Shown here in pieces: positions 54,648-62,511 of a stretch of DNA of 64,000 bases. The DNA comes from Chryseobacterium herbae (lineage in GTDB: Bacteria; Bacteroidota; Bacteroidia; Flavobacteriales; Weeksellaceae), in the NCBI RefSeq assembly GCF_025154075.1, contig NZ_JAOAMU010000005.1, positions 124,001 to 188,000 on the forward strand, given 5' to 3'. Position 1 is the first letter of the stretch. Each line of letters starts with the position of its first letter. The notes under the pieces were generated by a model that ran no database searches, was not told where the DNA came from, and saw nothing but the letters and a program-made list of their open reading frames with translations. The translations under genes and the position numbers were made by a program.

Positions 54648-55112
54648 TTATAAAATTACTTTTCTAATCATACTTGCCTCATCAAAACTTCTTTCAAAAT
54701 TTTTGAAAACATCAATTTCACCTGATACCATTTTTTCAATATTTAATTCAAACCCTTCATGAAGATAATCCCGGGTTTTAATTAATTCATACCATTTTTG
54801 AGGCAAAACAAAATTATCATACTGTATATATTCTTGTAACAAGTTGGTAAAAATAAAATCCCCATCTGCAAAATAGGTTAAAGAGAAGGTGGGCTCAAGC
54901 GTGTAAGCATTCAATCGTCTGTAAGAAGTTGAAACAATCGCCGGACAATTCTCCAGATAATCACACAACTTTTCTCTAATTTCTGGTGTATAGAATCCGT
55001 TTTGCTGAAAGGCTTTTATTGATGGATAACTATTTATTTTTTCATCAGAAAGGTCGATAATTTCCTCTTTAAAAAAGGAAATCCCTCTAAGATTCCATGA
55101 TGTATAATCCAT
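54648..55112 (-). CDS. Uncharacterised small cytoplasmic protein
   Basis: The protein is 154 aa with no signal peptide. It shows WNLRGISFFKEEIIDL, REKLCDYLENCPAIVSTSYR and PQKWYELIKTRDYLHEGFEL. The size, acidity and lone position resemble immunity-type or other small accessory proteins, but no family was recognised. The surrounding DNA is more AT-rich than average. Confidence 0.55.
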   Translation of the reverse strand: MDYTSWNLRGISFFKEEIIDLSDEKINSYPSIKAFQQNGFYTPEIREKLCDYLENCPAIVSTSYRRLNAYTLEPTFSLTYFADGDFIFTNLLQEYIQYDNFVLPQKWYELIKTRDYLHEGFELNIEKMVSGEIDVFKNFERSFDEASMIRKVIL

Positions 55113-55333
55113 GTTACTGTTTTATAATGATTTTTAAAAATATAAAAAAAGGAACATCTTCTAAGAAAAAAACAAAAATTTAGATTTTATTAAAAATCTC
55201 TCCTGTTCTTTCATTCCAAAACAAACTGAAAACAAATTTTAAATGGTCCTTTATTTTAACATAATAAAAAAAAAATCAAGTGATTCACTTATTTATTTAT
55301 ATTTGGTCCTTAATTAAAAAATTAATTTAAATC

Positions 55334-55534
55334 ATGAAAAAATTACTTATTTTCGGAGCACTTTCAATAGGAGCTCTTGTAAGTGCAAAATTTAATTTTA
55401 GAACTTCTTGCGGACAAATTGTTGCTGTAAGTGGAGAAGAGGGGATGAGCACAACCCATCTTACAAACATTTTAGAGTCAATGAACTATGCAGTTTGTGG
55501 TGAAACAGCGCAAATAGTCCTATACACTCACTAA
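55334..55534 (+). CDS. Small exported Cys-containing peptide
   Basis: The protein is 66 aa with a Sec signal peptide (about residues 1-18, ending LVSAKF). The mature ~48 residues contain two Cys (TSCGQIV and YAVCGET) that could form one disulfide. There is no lipobox and no family I recognise. It precedes the GLPGLI gene by 62 bp on the same strand in very AT-rich DNA. It may be a secreted small protein of this lineage. Confidence 0.6.
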   Translation: MKKLLIFGALSIGALVSAKFNFRTSCGQIVAVSGEEGMSTTHLTNILESMNYAVCGETAQIVLYTH

Positions 55535-55596
55535 TTAATAAATATTAATTAAATATAAATCCATAATTAGTTTTATGGATTTTTTACTTTTACTAT

Positions 55597-56379
55597 ATGA
55601 AAGAACTTACCCTATTATTTATCATTTTATCTGCAAAAATATTCTCACAAACGAGTTTCAATGTTGTCTATGAGGCGGACTATAAATTACAGTATAAAAG
55701 TCAGAAAGGAAATACAATAGCTAAGGAAGATGCATTTGCATTATTAATTAATGAAAAAGAATCTTACTTCAAGAATATGAACAAATACGTAGGGGATTCT
55801 TTACGGTATGAAAATAAGTTGAATGATAAAAGTGACATCAATGAACATTCTAAATACTATACATTCTTTCGCGAAAATATTGGCACAACCAATGGAAAAA
55901 TTTATGTTACTGCTCCTATATCAAATAAAAATTTCAAATATGAAGAAACCAACGATATAGATTGGAAGCTTCAAAACGAATATAAGAAGATAGGTAATTA
56001 TAAATGTCAAAAAGCAATAACAAAAAAGTATGGAAGAACGTGGATTGCTTATTTCACTAAAGATATTCCTTTTCCATTTGGTCCCTATAAATTCAATAAA
56101 TTACCCGGTCTTATTCTTGAAGTTTATGATGAAAATAATGACTACCATTATACATTATATAAATTTGGAAAAAGAAAATATACAAGCAAATCTGCTAACA
56201 TGAATACAGATGCTAAACTTGTTGATAAATCCAAAATTTTTGATTACCAGCGTAAAGAAATAGGAGATCAAAATCAATTTAATGACGTTATTGAAGATAA
56301 AGAAACTTTAAATATGCTGAGAAAAAAGTCGGCTGATAAAGCAAAGAATTATAATCCTATAGAATTATCTATTTACTAA
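55597..56379 (+). CDS. GLPGLI family protein
   Basis: The protein is 260 aa with a signal peptide (LSAKIFSQ). The family signature is seen as KFNKLPGLILEVYDEN; upstream are KYGRTWIAYFTKDIPFPFGP and the KIGNYKCQKA strand typical of the group. GLPGLI proteins are exported Bacteroidota proteins of unknown function, often near peptidases or TonB genes. It probably shares a transcript with the small peptide upstream. Confidence 0.88.
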   Translation: MKELTLLFIILSAKIFSQTSFNVVYEADYKLQYKSQKGNTIAKEDAFALLINEKESYFKNMNKYVGDSLRYENKLNDKSDINEHSKYYTFFRENIGTTNGKIYVTAPISNKNFKYEETNDIDWKLQNEYKKIGNYKCQKAITKKYGRTWIAYFTKDIPFPFGPYKFNKLPGLILEVYDENNDYHYTLYKFGKRKYTSKSANMNTDAKLVDKSKIFDYQRKEIGDQNQFNDVIEDKETLNMLRKKSADKAKNYNPIELSIY

Positions 56380-56527
56380 CTGTCAAAATTTCGGAATAAT
56401 TTTCAATCATTTGAGGAGGAGTCCTGAAGATCTATATCCAATCTCAGCACCCACCATTCTCTATTTTATCCCAAGACACTACCAAGTTTTTCAATATTTT
56501 AATACATTTGTTTAAAACATATTCTGA

Positions 56528-57037
56528 ATGAATTTCGAGCAGATCAATTTACATCTTGAAGCTTACAAAGAACACGACCAAATTCTGGATGCCGCGAAAT
56601 TTCTAATCCATTCTTTCAGTCTGGAGCATGAAAACTTTGCCGGCTTTGGTTTTAGGGAAGAACTTTCGCCTACTTCTATGCTTTTAACGGCAGAAGGAGA
56701 ATTAGGAGGACCTCAAAAAGTAATGATCCCCAGGAATTTATTTGATTTTGATCTGAATCTCGTCCTGAATATGGTTGCCCACGAAATGCTTCATGTACGG
56801 CAGAAAGCTCCCGGTCAAGTAGTTGAAGACAAAAACGAGCGCGAATTTCAAGCGTACTATGAAATGCTTTTCCATAAAGTCTTTCCGCAGGTTCCGGAAG
56901 TCTCGGATTTTCACAAAAAATTCTTTGGAAATAAAGCACTGGAATATTACAGAAGAATGGGCGAAGGATCAGAGCTGCAACAAAAATATACTGGAGAAAA
57001 AACAGACGTAGAACATTTAATCCATTCATTATCATGA
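56528..57037 (+). CDS. Zincin-like protein with HEMLH motif
   Basis: The protein is 169 aa, cytoplasmic. HEMLH at residues 85-89 follows a hydrophobic helix (LVLNMVAHEMLHVRQ), and a downstream EDKNEREFQAYYE may supply a third metal ligand. This is the pattern of short zinc metallopeptidase-like proteins, but the protein has no other recognised domain. It overlaps csaA by 4 nt and opens an operon of four conserved-looking housekeeping genes. Peptidase activity is inferred. Confidence 0.7.
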   Translation: MNFEQINLHLEAYKEHDQILDAAKFLIHSFSLEHENFAGFGFREELSPTSMLLTAEGELGGPQKVMIPRNLFDFDLNLVLNMVAHEMLHVRQKAPGQVVEDKNEREFQAYYEMLFHKVFPQVPEVSDFHKKFFGNKALEYYRRMGEGSELQQKYTGEKTDVEHLIHSLS

Positions 57038-57381
57038 CGCTAAAACCGGAAATTTCCTGGACAGACTTTGAGAAAATAGATATAAGATGCGGAACTATAT
57101 TGGCCGTCAATGATTTTGAGAAAGCAAGAAATCCTTCTTATCAATTGGAAATCGATTTTGGAGATCTTGGCATTAAACAATCTTCCGCGCAGATTACTTC
57201 CCTTTATCAGAAAGAAGAACTCGTAGGAAAACAGGTGATGGCCGTCGTGAATTTTCCCAGAAAACAGATTGCTAACTTCTTCAGCGAATGTCTGGTATTG
57301 GGCGTTTATGGAGAAGATAAGAAAGATGTTACCCTTTTAGCACCATCCCTTCCGGTAAAAAACGGAATGCAGGTAGGATAA
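57034..57381 (+). CDS. csaA: CsaA-type tRNA-binding/chaperone protein
   Basis: The protein is 115 aa, matching the family length. The OB-fold EMAP/tRNA-binding pattern is clear: FEKIDIRCGTILAV, YQLEIDFGDLGIKQSSAQIT, VMAVVNFPRKQIANFFSECLVLG. CsaA is described as a dimeric tRNA-binding or export-chaperone-like protein. It overlaps the upstream zincin-like gene by 4 nt. Confidence 0.92.
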   Translation: MTLKPEISWTDFEKIDIRCGTILAVNDFEKARNPSYQLEIDFGDLGIKQSSAQITSLYQKEELVGKQVMAVVNFPRKQIANFFSECLVLGVYGEDKKDVTLLAPSLPVKNGMQVG

Positions 57382-57396
57382 AAAACACAAACACAT

Positions 57397-58098
57397 ATGA
57401 TACAGCACATTCCATTAGAAAAAGTTTTGTTCCTTGATATTGAGACCGTTCCGGGATCCGGTTCGTGGGAAGAACTTCCTGAAACCGAACAGAAACTTTG
57501 GGACAAGAAAACCAGATTTCAGAGAAAAGAAGAGATGACCGCTGCAGAATTCTATGACCGGGCAGGAATTATGGCCGAGTTTGGAAAGATCATCTGCATC
57601 ACCATCGGAATGGTAGAAAAGAATGACACGTTAAAAATTAAAAGCTTTTCAGGTCATGATGAGAAAAAAATGCTTCAGGAATTCGGAGAGCTCTTCAACA
57701 GCCCAAGACTGAACAATATCATTCTCTGCGCCCACAACGGAAAAGAATTTGATTTTCCATGGATCGCCAGACGTTTCCTGATCAATGGCATGCAGCCGCC
57801 GGTTCCGTTTCAGATGTTTGGAAAAAAGCCCTGGGAAATCCCACATATCGACACAATGGAGCTTTGGAAATTCGGTGATTATAAAAGTTTTGTTTCCCTG
57901 GAATTACTGGCTCATGTCTTCGGAATTCCTACGCCCAAAGATGATATAGACGGTTCAATGGTTTCATCAATCTACTACATAGAGAAAGACTTGGAACGAA
58001 TTGTGAACTATTGTGAAAAAGATGTCTTAACTTTGGCAAATGTTTTCCGGCGTATGCGTCAGGAAGATTTGTTGAAAAGGAATATCAATCTAGATTAA
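57397..58098 (+). CDS. DnaQ-fold 3'-5' exonuclease
   Basis: The protein is 233 aa. The DEDDy residues are visible: LFLDIETVPG (motif I), CAHNGKEFDFPWIARRF (motif II) and YCEKDVLTLANVF (motif III, Tyr type). This corresponds to the predicted PolB-associated-like 3'-5' exonuclease family. It is expected to trim DNA or RNA ends in the cytoplasm. It lies in the operon between csaA and the SufT-like gene. Confidence 0.9.
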   Translation: MIQHIPLEKVLFLDIETVPGSGSWEELPETEQKLWDKKTRFQRKEEMTAAEFYDRAGIMAEFGKIICITIGMVEKNDTLKIKSFSGHDEKKMLQEFGELFNSPRLNNIILCAHNGKEFDFPWIARRFLINGMQPPVPFQMFGKKPWEIPHIDTMELWKFGDYKSFVSLELLAHVFGIPTPKDDIDGSMVSSIYYIEKDLERIVNYCEKDVLTLANVFRRMRQEDLLKRNINLD

Positions 58099-58101
58099 AA
58101 A

Positions 58102-58428
58102 ATGAAATTTACAGACGATCAAATTGCTGACATTGGTGAGGAAATCATCAGGGTCTTAAAATCCGTATACGACCCAGAAATTCCGGTAGACATTTACGAA
58201 TTAGGCCTCATATATGATGTACAGATCTCCGAAGATGGCGATGTAAAAATTATAATGACCCTTACTACCCCGAACTGCCCGGTTGCAGAATCCCTGCCAC
58301 AGGAAGTAAAAGACAAAGTAGCAGAAGTGGAGGGCGTGAAAAGCGTGGATTTGGAGCTTACTTTCGAGCCTAGCTGGAACAAGGATATGATGAGTGAAGA
58401 AGCGAAGTTTGAATTAGGAATGCTTTAA
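58102..58428 (+). CDS. SufT/MIP18-like Fe-S assembly protein (DUF59)
   Basis: The protein is 108 aa. DUF59 signature: VYDPEIPVDIYELGLIYDV, then TLTTPNCPVAESLP with the conserved Cys, then LELTFEPSWNKDMMSEEAK. In Bacteroidota this stand-alone form is associated with SUF iron-sulfur maturation. It begins 3 bp after the exonuclease stop, and the hairpin at 58531-58555 is the probable operon end. Confidence 0.92.
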   Translation: MKFTDDQIADIGEEIIRVLKSVYDPEIPVDIYELGLIYDVQISEDGDVKIIMTLTTPNCPVAESLPQEVKDKVAEVEGVKSVDLELTFEPSWNKDMMSEEAKFELGML

Positions 58429-58530
58429 AATGAAGTAAGGAAGATGGAAGCGGGAGGATGGAGGTTTTTGGATCTCATAAAATCAATCTCTTTCCATGTA
58501 AAGCTTGTTTTCTTGCGTCAGATACAATAC

Positions 58531-58555
58531 AAAACCCGGAAAATTTCCGGGTTTT
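58531..58555 (+). terminator. Terminator of the csaA-sufT operon
   Basis: AAAACCCGGAAA/TTTCCGGGTTTT perfect stem with a T tract, about 100 bp after the SufT-like stop. Confidence 0.85.
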
Positions 58556-58624
58556 TCTGTTTTATATAAACCCCTTTTCTTTTTAATAATGGAATCATGC
58601 GTTAAATTTGAGAGAATACTCTTA

Positions 58625-58706
58625 ATTTTTTACGCAAAGAAAATTATTGTAATGTTTTATAAAGGGAGGCAAAGGCGGAATCAATTTCATTGATTCTGAT
58701 GAAGGA
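58625..58706. repeat. Partial copy of the MITE-like repeat
   Basis: It has ATTTTTTACGCAAAG and GCAAAGGCGGAATCAATTTC in the same order and similar spacing as in 52161-52240; the right inverted end is absent. The rest of the 479-bp gap 58429-58907 holds a GGAAGATGGAAG unit (58439-58452), its inverse (58868-58905) and a CGCAGAT/GCAGATT patch (58739-58800). No gene seen. Confidence 0.55.
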
Positions 58707-58907
58707 AATGAATACACCTCACGTATTTTAAAATTTCACGCAGATGAATCAGATGGTGCAGATTTTATATTACTAATCAGCTCTATTTGCATAATCTGCG
58801 AGAGCAAAAAGAAGTTATTCAATAAATGAGAGGCTTTTTAAAATCAAGCTGCCAGAAATGATAGAACTAACAGTAACTTCCAGGCTCCCTCTTCCTGCTT
58901 CCAAACT

Positions 58908-59744
58908 TTAAATCTCTCTCGCAATCTCCTTTCCTTCCCTCCTGCTCCATTCGCTCCACGAACCTACATAAAGATCCGGAACAGGAAAACCTGCATAATT
59001 CAGGGCTAAAATAGTATGACACGCCGTCACACCGGACCCGCAATGGATAATAAGATGCTGAGGTTTATCTTTTAAAAGTTCTGTATATTTTTGTTTTAAA
59101 ACTTCAGGTTTCAGAAAGTTTCCGTTCTCATTCAGGTTTTCAGAAAAAGGAATATTAATGGCTCCCGGAATGTGTCCGGCTACGAGATCAATAGGTTCAG
59201 ACTCACCATTATAACGGTAAGCATCTCTTACATCGACAACTGTTGAAGAATGGCTTAATAGTTCATTTTCAACATTTTCTAACGCTTTAACCGGAAGAAG
59301 CCAACCCTCTTTTTTAATGATAGAAGATTTCTCAAAAGTTTCCTCGCCGGACGAAAATTCTAGTCCGCTTTTCTCTGCAGCCTGAAATCCTCCATCCAGA
59401 ACCTGAACATTTTCAAATCCGAAAGATTTTAACATCCACCAGACTCTTGCTGCTGCATTGGCTCCGTTTTTATCATCATAGATCACAACATGAGCATCTT
59501 CAGAGATTCCAAGATTTGAAAGCGTTTCAGCAAATTTTGTGATGCCCGGAAGTGGATGTCTCCCTCCAAAAGCGGCATCTTCACCAATCTCAGCCAAATC
59601 TTTATCCAGATCAATAAAACGGGCTCCTTTGATGTGTTTTTCAAGATATGTTTGGTGTAAGTCTTTTCCTACTCTGGCATCAAGGATGATGAGGTTTTCT
59701 GCTGAAAGGTTTTTTAATTCGGATGATGAGATGATGGGTGACAT
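58908..59744 (-). CDS. sseA: Sulfurtransferase (two-domain rhodanese)
   Basis: The protein is 278 aa with two rhodanese domains (about 1-130, inactive, and 150-278). The active-site loop is HCGSGVTACH, of the CGSGVTA type found in 3-mercaptopyruvate sulfurtransferases. It moves sulfur from mercaptopyruvate or thiosulfate to an acceptor in the cytoplasm. The start at MSPIISSSELKNL fits the family. It is transcribed alone. The symbol is by family similarity. Confidence 0.92.
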   Translation of the reverse strand: MSPIISSSELKNLSAENLIILDARVGKDLHQTYLEKHIKGARFIDLDKDLAEIGEDAAFGGRHPLPGITKFAETLSNLGISEDAHVVIYDDKNGANAAARVWWMLKSFGFENVQVLDGGFQAAEKSGLEFSSGEETFEKSSIIKKEGWLLPVKALENVENELLSHSSTVVDVRDAYRYNGESEPIDLVAGHIPGAINIPFSENLNENGNFLKPEVLKQKYTELLKDKPQHLIIHCGSGVTACHTILALNYAGFPVPDLYVGSWSEWSRREGKEIAREI

Positions 59745-59773
59745 TGTTGGTGATTTTGGGGTTAAAATGATAG

Positions 59774-59900
59774 GTTTTGGCTAAAGCCAATTGAATTTTT
59801 AATAAAGGAAAGCGGGTTAAAACCCGCTCCTATTGATTTATTTTGTCTCGCAGATTGCACAGATTATGCAGATTTTTTATGTTTTAAAAACAAGTCTATC
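59774..59900. repeat. Dispersed AGCGGGTTAAAACCCGCT repeat, copy 2
   Basis: TTTTGGCTAAAGCC, palindrome AGCGGGTTAAAACCCGCT, and CCTATTGAT match 35320-35395 in order. A CTCGCAGATTGCACAGATTA patch related to 52-kb and 58-kb repeats follows. Confidence 0.6.
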
Positions 59901-59939
59901 TGCTCTATCTGCCTGATTTGCGCGAGCTTTATTTCTTAT

Positions 59940-60788
59940 TTAAAAATGAAAAATATCCTTCGCCTTATTGTAAGAGCTCTCAAAATTCAGCAGATTCAGT
60001 TTATGTTCTACTTTTTCTACACTCATAAAGTTGATCACCTGTTCTGTAGGCATATTTCCTACCAGATCATCTTTAGCCATAGGACAACCTCCGATTCCTT
60101 TGATGGCACTGTCAAATCTTCTGCAGCCTTTATCGTAAGCCGCTTTTAGTTTTGAGTAAGAATCTTCGTAACGGTTATGGAAATGCCCTCCGAAATTGAT
60201 CTCAGGGTATTTTCCTGGAATTTTTTCGAATAAAAGCGCAATGGTTTCAGGAGTTGCAACCCCTGTCGTATCGGACAAAAGCACATCTTTGATTCCGATT
60301 TCTGAAAACCTTTTAGCCCAGAAATCTACATCTTCCCATTTCCACATTTCGCCGTACGGATTTCCAAAAGCCATGGAGAAATAGATATTCAGCTGTTTTC
60401 CCTCACTTTTAACCAGTTCAAGCATTTTAATGATCTCATTAAAAGCTTCTTCCTGGCTTTTATTCGTATTTCTGTGCTGAAAAGTTTCTGAAATAGAAAA
60501 TGGAAACCCCAGAATATCCACAGACTGATGTTTCAATGCTTTTTCGGCACCTCTGTAATTTCCGATGATTGCAGAAACTTTTGTATTAGATAAAGTTTTA
60601 TCTATATTTTCGGCAACTTCATCAGAATCGGCAAGCTGAGGAATTGCCTTTGGAGATACGAAGCTGAGACAATCCAATATATCATACCCAACTTCCATTA
60701 AAGAGTTGATGTAATCTATTTTTTTGTTTGTGGGGATAAATTCTCCCCAACCCTGCATTGCATCTCTCGGACATTCAGTTAGAAACAT
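59940..60788 (-). CDS. Hydroxymethylglutaryl-CoA lyase family enzyme
   Basis: The protein is 282 aa from ATG 60788 (MFLTECPRDAMQGW), which matches the family start; 13 extra codons upstream are disregarded. The TIM-barrel lyase motifs are visible: ECPRDAMQ (usually GPRDGLQ), VLLSDTTGVATPET, GGHFHNR (metal-binding HxH), and GIGGCPMAKDDLVGNMPTE, which carries the catalytic Cys of HMG-CoA lyases. The reaction would cleave HMG-CoA to acetyl-CoA and acetoacetate in leucine breakdown. The PRDAMQ variant is a small departure. Confidence 0.88.
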   Translation of the reverse strand: MFLTECPRDAMQGWGEFIPTNKKIDYINSLMEVGYDILDCLSFVSPKAIPQLADSDEVAENIDKTLSNTKVSAIIGNYRGAEKALKHQSVDILGFPFSISETFQHRNTNKSQEEAFNEIIKMLELVKSEGKQLNIYFSMAFGNPYGEMWKWEDVDFWAKRFSEIGIKDVLLSDTTGVATPETIALLFEKIPGKYPEINFGGHFHNRYEDSYSKLKAAYDKGCRRFDSAIKGIGGCPMAKDDLVGNMPTEQVINFMSVEKVEHKLNLLNFESSYNKAKDIFHF

Positions 60789-60979
60789 TGGTACTTTGAT
60801 TTTCTCAAATATAATAAAAGTTAACAAGTTTATGTTAGCCTATTACAAAGCTAACATATTTTTGATTTTCAAGCTTTTATATATAATTTAAAATTTCGAT
60901 AACTGATATTCAATTCCAGATAAGCTATTCAAGACATGGAAACCTTTGCTTTATCCATCATCATCTTCTCCCAAAAAAC

Positions 60980-62509
60980 TTAGATGAATGATTTTACAAT
61001 GGTGATCAAGCTCATCACAATTACCACAACACCCACCATAGCAAACATTTTTTTAGCTGGAAGCCGTGACGTAAACATCGCTGAAAAAGGCGCCGTGAAA
61101 ACGCCTCCCAGAAGAAGACCCAGCACAATGTTCCAGTGATGGATTCCGATGGTGAAAATAAAGGTTAAAGCACTTACAACCGTCAGTAAAAATTTAGCCA
61201 GCGTCGAACTGCCCACTACATACCTCGGTGTTCTTCCCTCTTTGATTAAGGTTCCGGTAACTAATGGGCCCCAACCGCCTCCTGCAAAAGAATCAATAAA
61301 TCCTCCTGCTAATCCCAATGCTCTGAGATTGGTCCTCTTTTTCCTTATGCTTTTTCCTGATTTTTTATCCTTTCCTTTAAAAGCATTTCTAAGAATATTG
61401 ATTCCTAAATACAAAGTATAGCAGGCGATGACCGGTTTTACAATATGAGCATATTTCTCTCCGAAATGAGACAATGCAAATGCCCCGATAAAAGCACCCA
61501 CAGCCGCTACAGGAAATAAAATCCACACCATTTTTTTGTTGACATTCCCCAATTTGTAATGGCTGATGCTTCCGGCAGCTGACGTAAACGACTCCGCAGA
61601 ATGAATACTTGCACTGACCACCGGAGGCGGAACATTCAGAAGCAATAGAATAGTGGTACATATCACTCCATAGCCCATTCCCATTGATCCTGCCACAACT
61701 TCAGCCAGAAAACCGGCCAGCAGCATCCAGTAGAAAATATGCCCGTCCTGACTCAGAAAACTCTGAATATCTCCGGACAAATTGAACTGATAAATAATCA
61801 GAGCCAATACCGCAACAAGAATGAAAACGCCTATAATCCCAAGATAGATATTCGCTCTTCTCTGAACTGTTTTGGTTATGTTGATCAGTTTTTCCATCTC
61901 CAGTTTTGTTTCTTCGGGCTGAATGATTTTTTCACCTAAATAATCCGTGGTCAGCCGGTTCAGTTCTTTGACTTTGTAGGTAAAATCACCTTTTAACTGA
62001 TTCCGGATGTTCTGCATATTGTCCAGTAGCCCCTCCATATCTTCATCAGGAATGGTTTCCGTTAAGATTTCCCGTAACCGTTTGGCTACCGTCGGAGATT
62101 TTCCGTTGGTTGAAACGGCAATTTTAAGATCTCCTTTTCTGACAATTGAACCCAGATAGAAATCGCACAAGCCCGGTTTATCAGCAATATTTACCAATGT
62201 ATTATTCTGATGAGCCCTACTCCGGATCTGCTCAGCCAGAATAATATCATTAACGGCTACTATAGCAATATCAGCGCTGTTAAAGTCATTATCCGTATAT
62301 GATCTTTCATGCAGGGTAAGATTGGGATAATCCTGCTTCAGTTCTTTAACCTGATCATTGATTTCTTTGGCGACCAGTTTAATACGTGCCTTGGGAGAAT
62401 TGGCCAGAACGGACTGCAATTTTTCCAGAGCAACGTTTCCGCCGCCAATGATAAGCAGTGATAATTCCTCTAGCTTTAAGAATATGGGATATAAAGAGTT
62501 ACTCATCAT
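60980..62509 (-). CDS. Siroheme synthase (Met8-like) fused to TSUP transporter
   Basis: The protein is 509 aa. Residues 1-150 form a precorrin-2 dehydrogenase/sirohydrochlorin ferrochelatase-like Rossmann domain (LLIIGGGNVALEKL, DKPGLCDFYLGSIVRKGDLKIAVSTNGKSP). After a linker helix and membrane segment near 215-240, a TauE/SafE/TSUP permease (about 255-509) has GSMGMGYGVICTTILLLL and GGFIDSFAGGGWGPLVTG. It would link siroheme formation, needed for sulfite reductase, with sulfite or organosulfur transport. It starts 2 bp after the TonB-receptor stop and is therefore in an operon with it. Confidence 0.9.
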   Translation of the reverse strand: MMSNSLYPIFLKLEELSLLIIGGGNVALEKLQSVLANSPKARIKLVAKEINDQVKELKQDYPNLTLHERSYTDNDFNSADIAIVAVNDIILAEQIRSRAHQNNTLVNIADKPGLCDFYLGSIVRKGDLKIAVSTNGKSPTVAKRLREILTETIPDEDMEGLLDNMQNIRNQLKGDFTYKVKELNRLTTDYLGEKIIQPEETKLEMEKLINITKTVQRRANIYLGIIGVFILVAVLALIIYQFNLSGDIQSFLSQDGHIFYWMLLAGFLAEVVAGSMGMGYGVICTTILLLLNVPPPVVSASIHSAESFTSAAGSISHYKLGNVNKKMVWILFPVAAVGAFIGAFALSHFGEKYAHIVKPVIACYTLYLGINILRNAFKGKDKKSGKSIRKKRTNLRALGLAGGFIDSFAGGGWGPLVTGTLIKEGRTPRYVVGSSTLAKFLLTVVSALTFIFTIGIHHWNIVLGLLLGGVFTAPFSAMFTSRLPAKKMFAMVGVVVIVMSLITIVKSFI

Positions 62510-62511
62510 AT

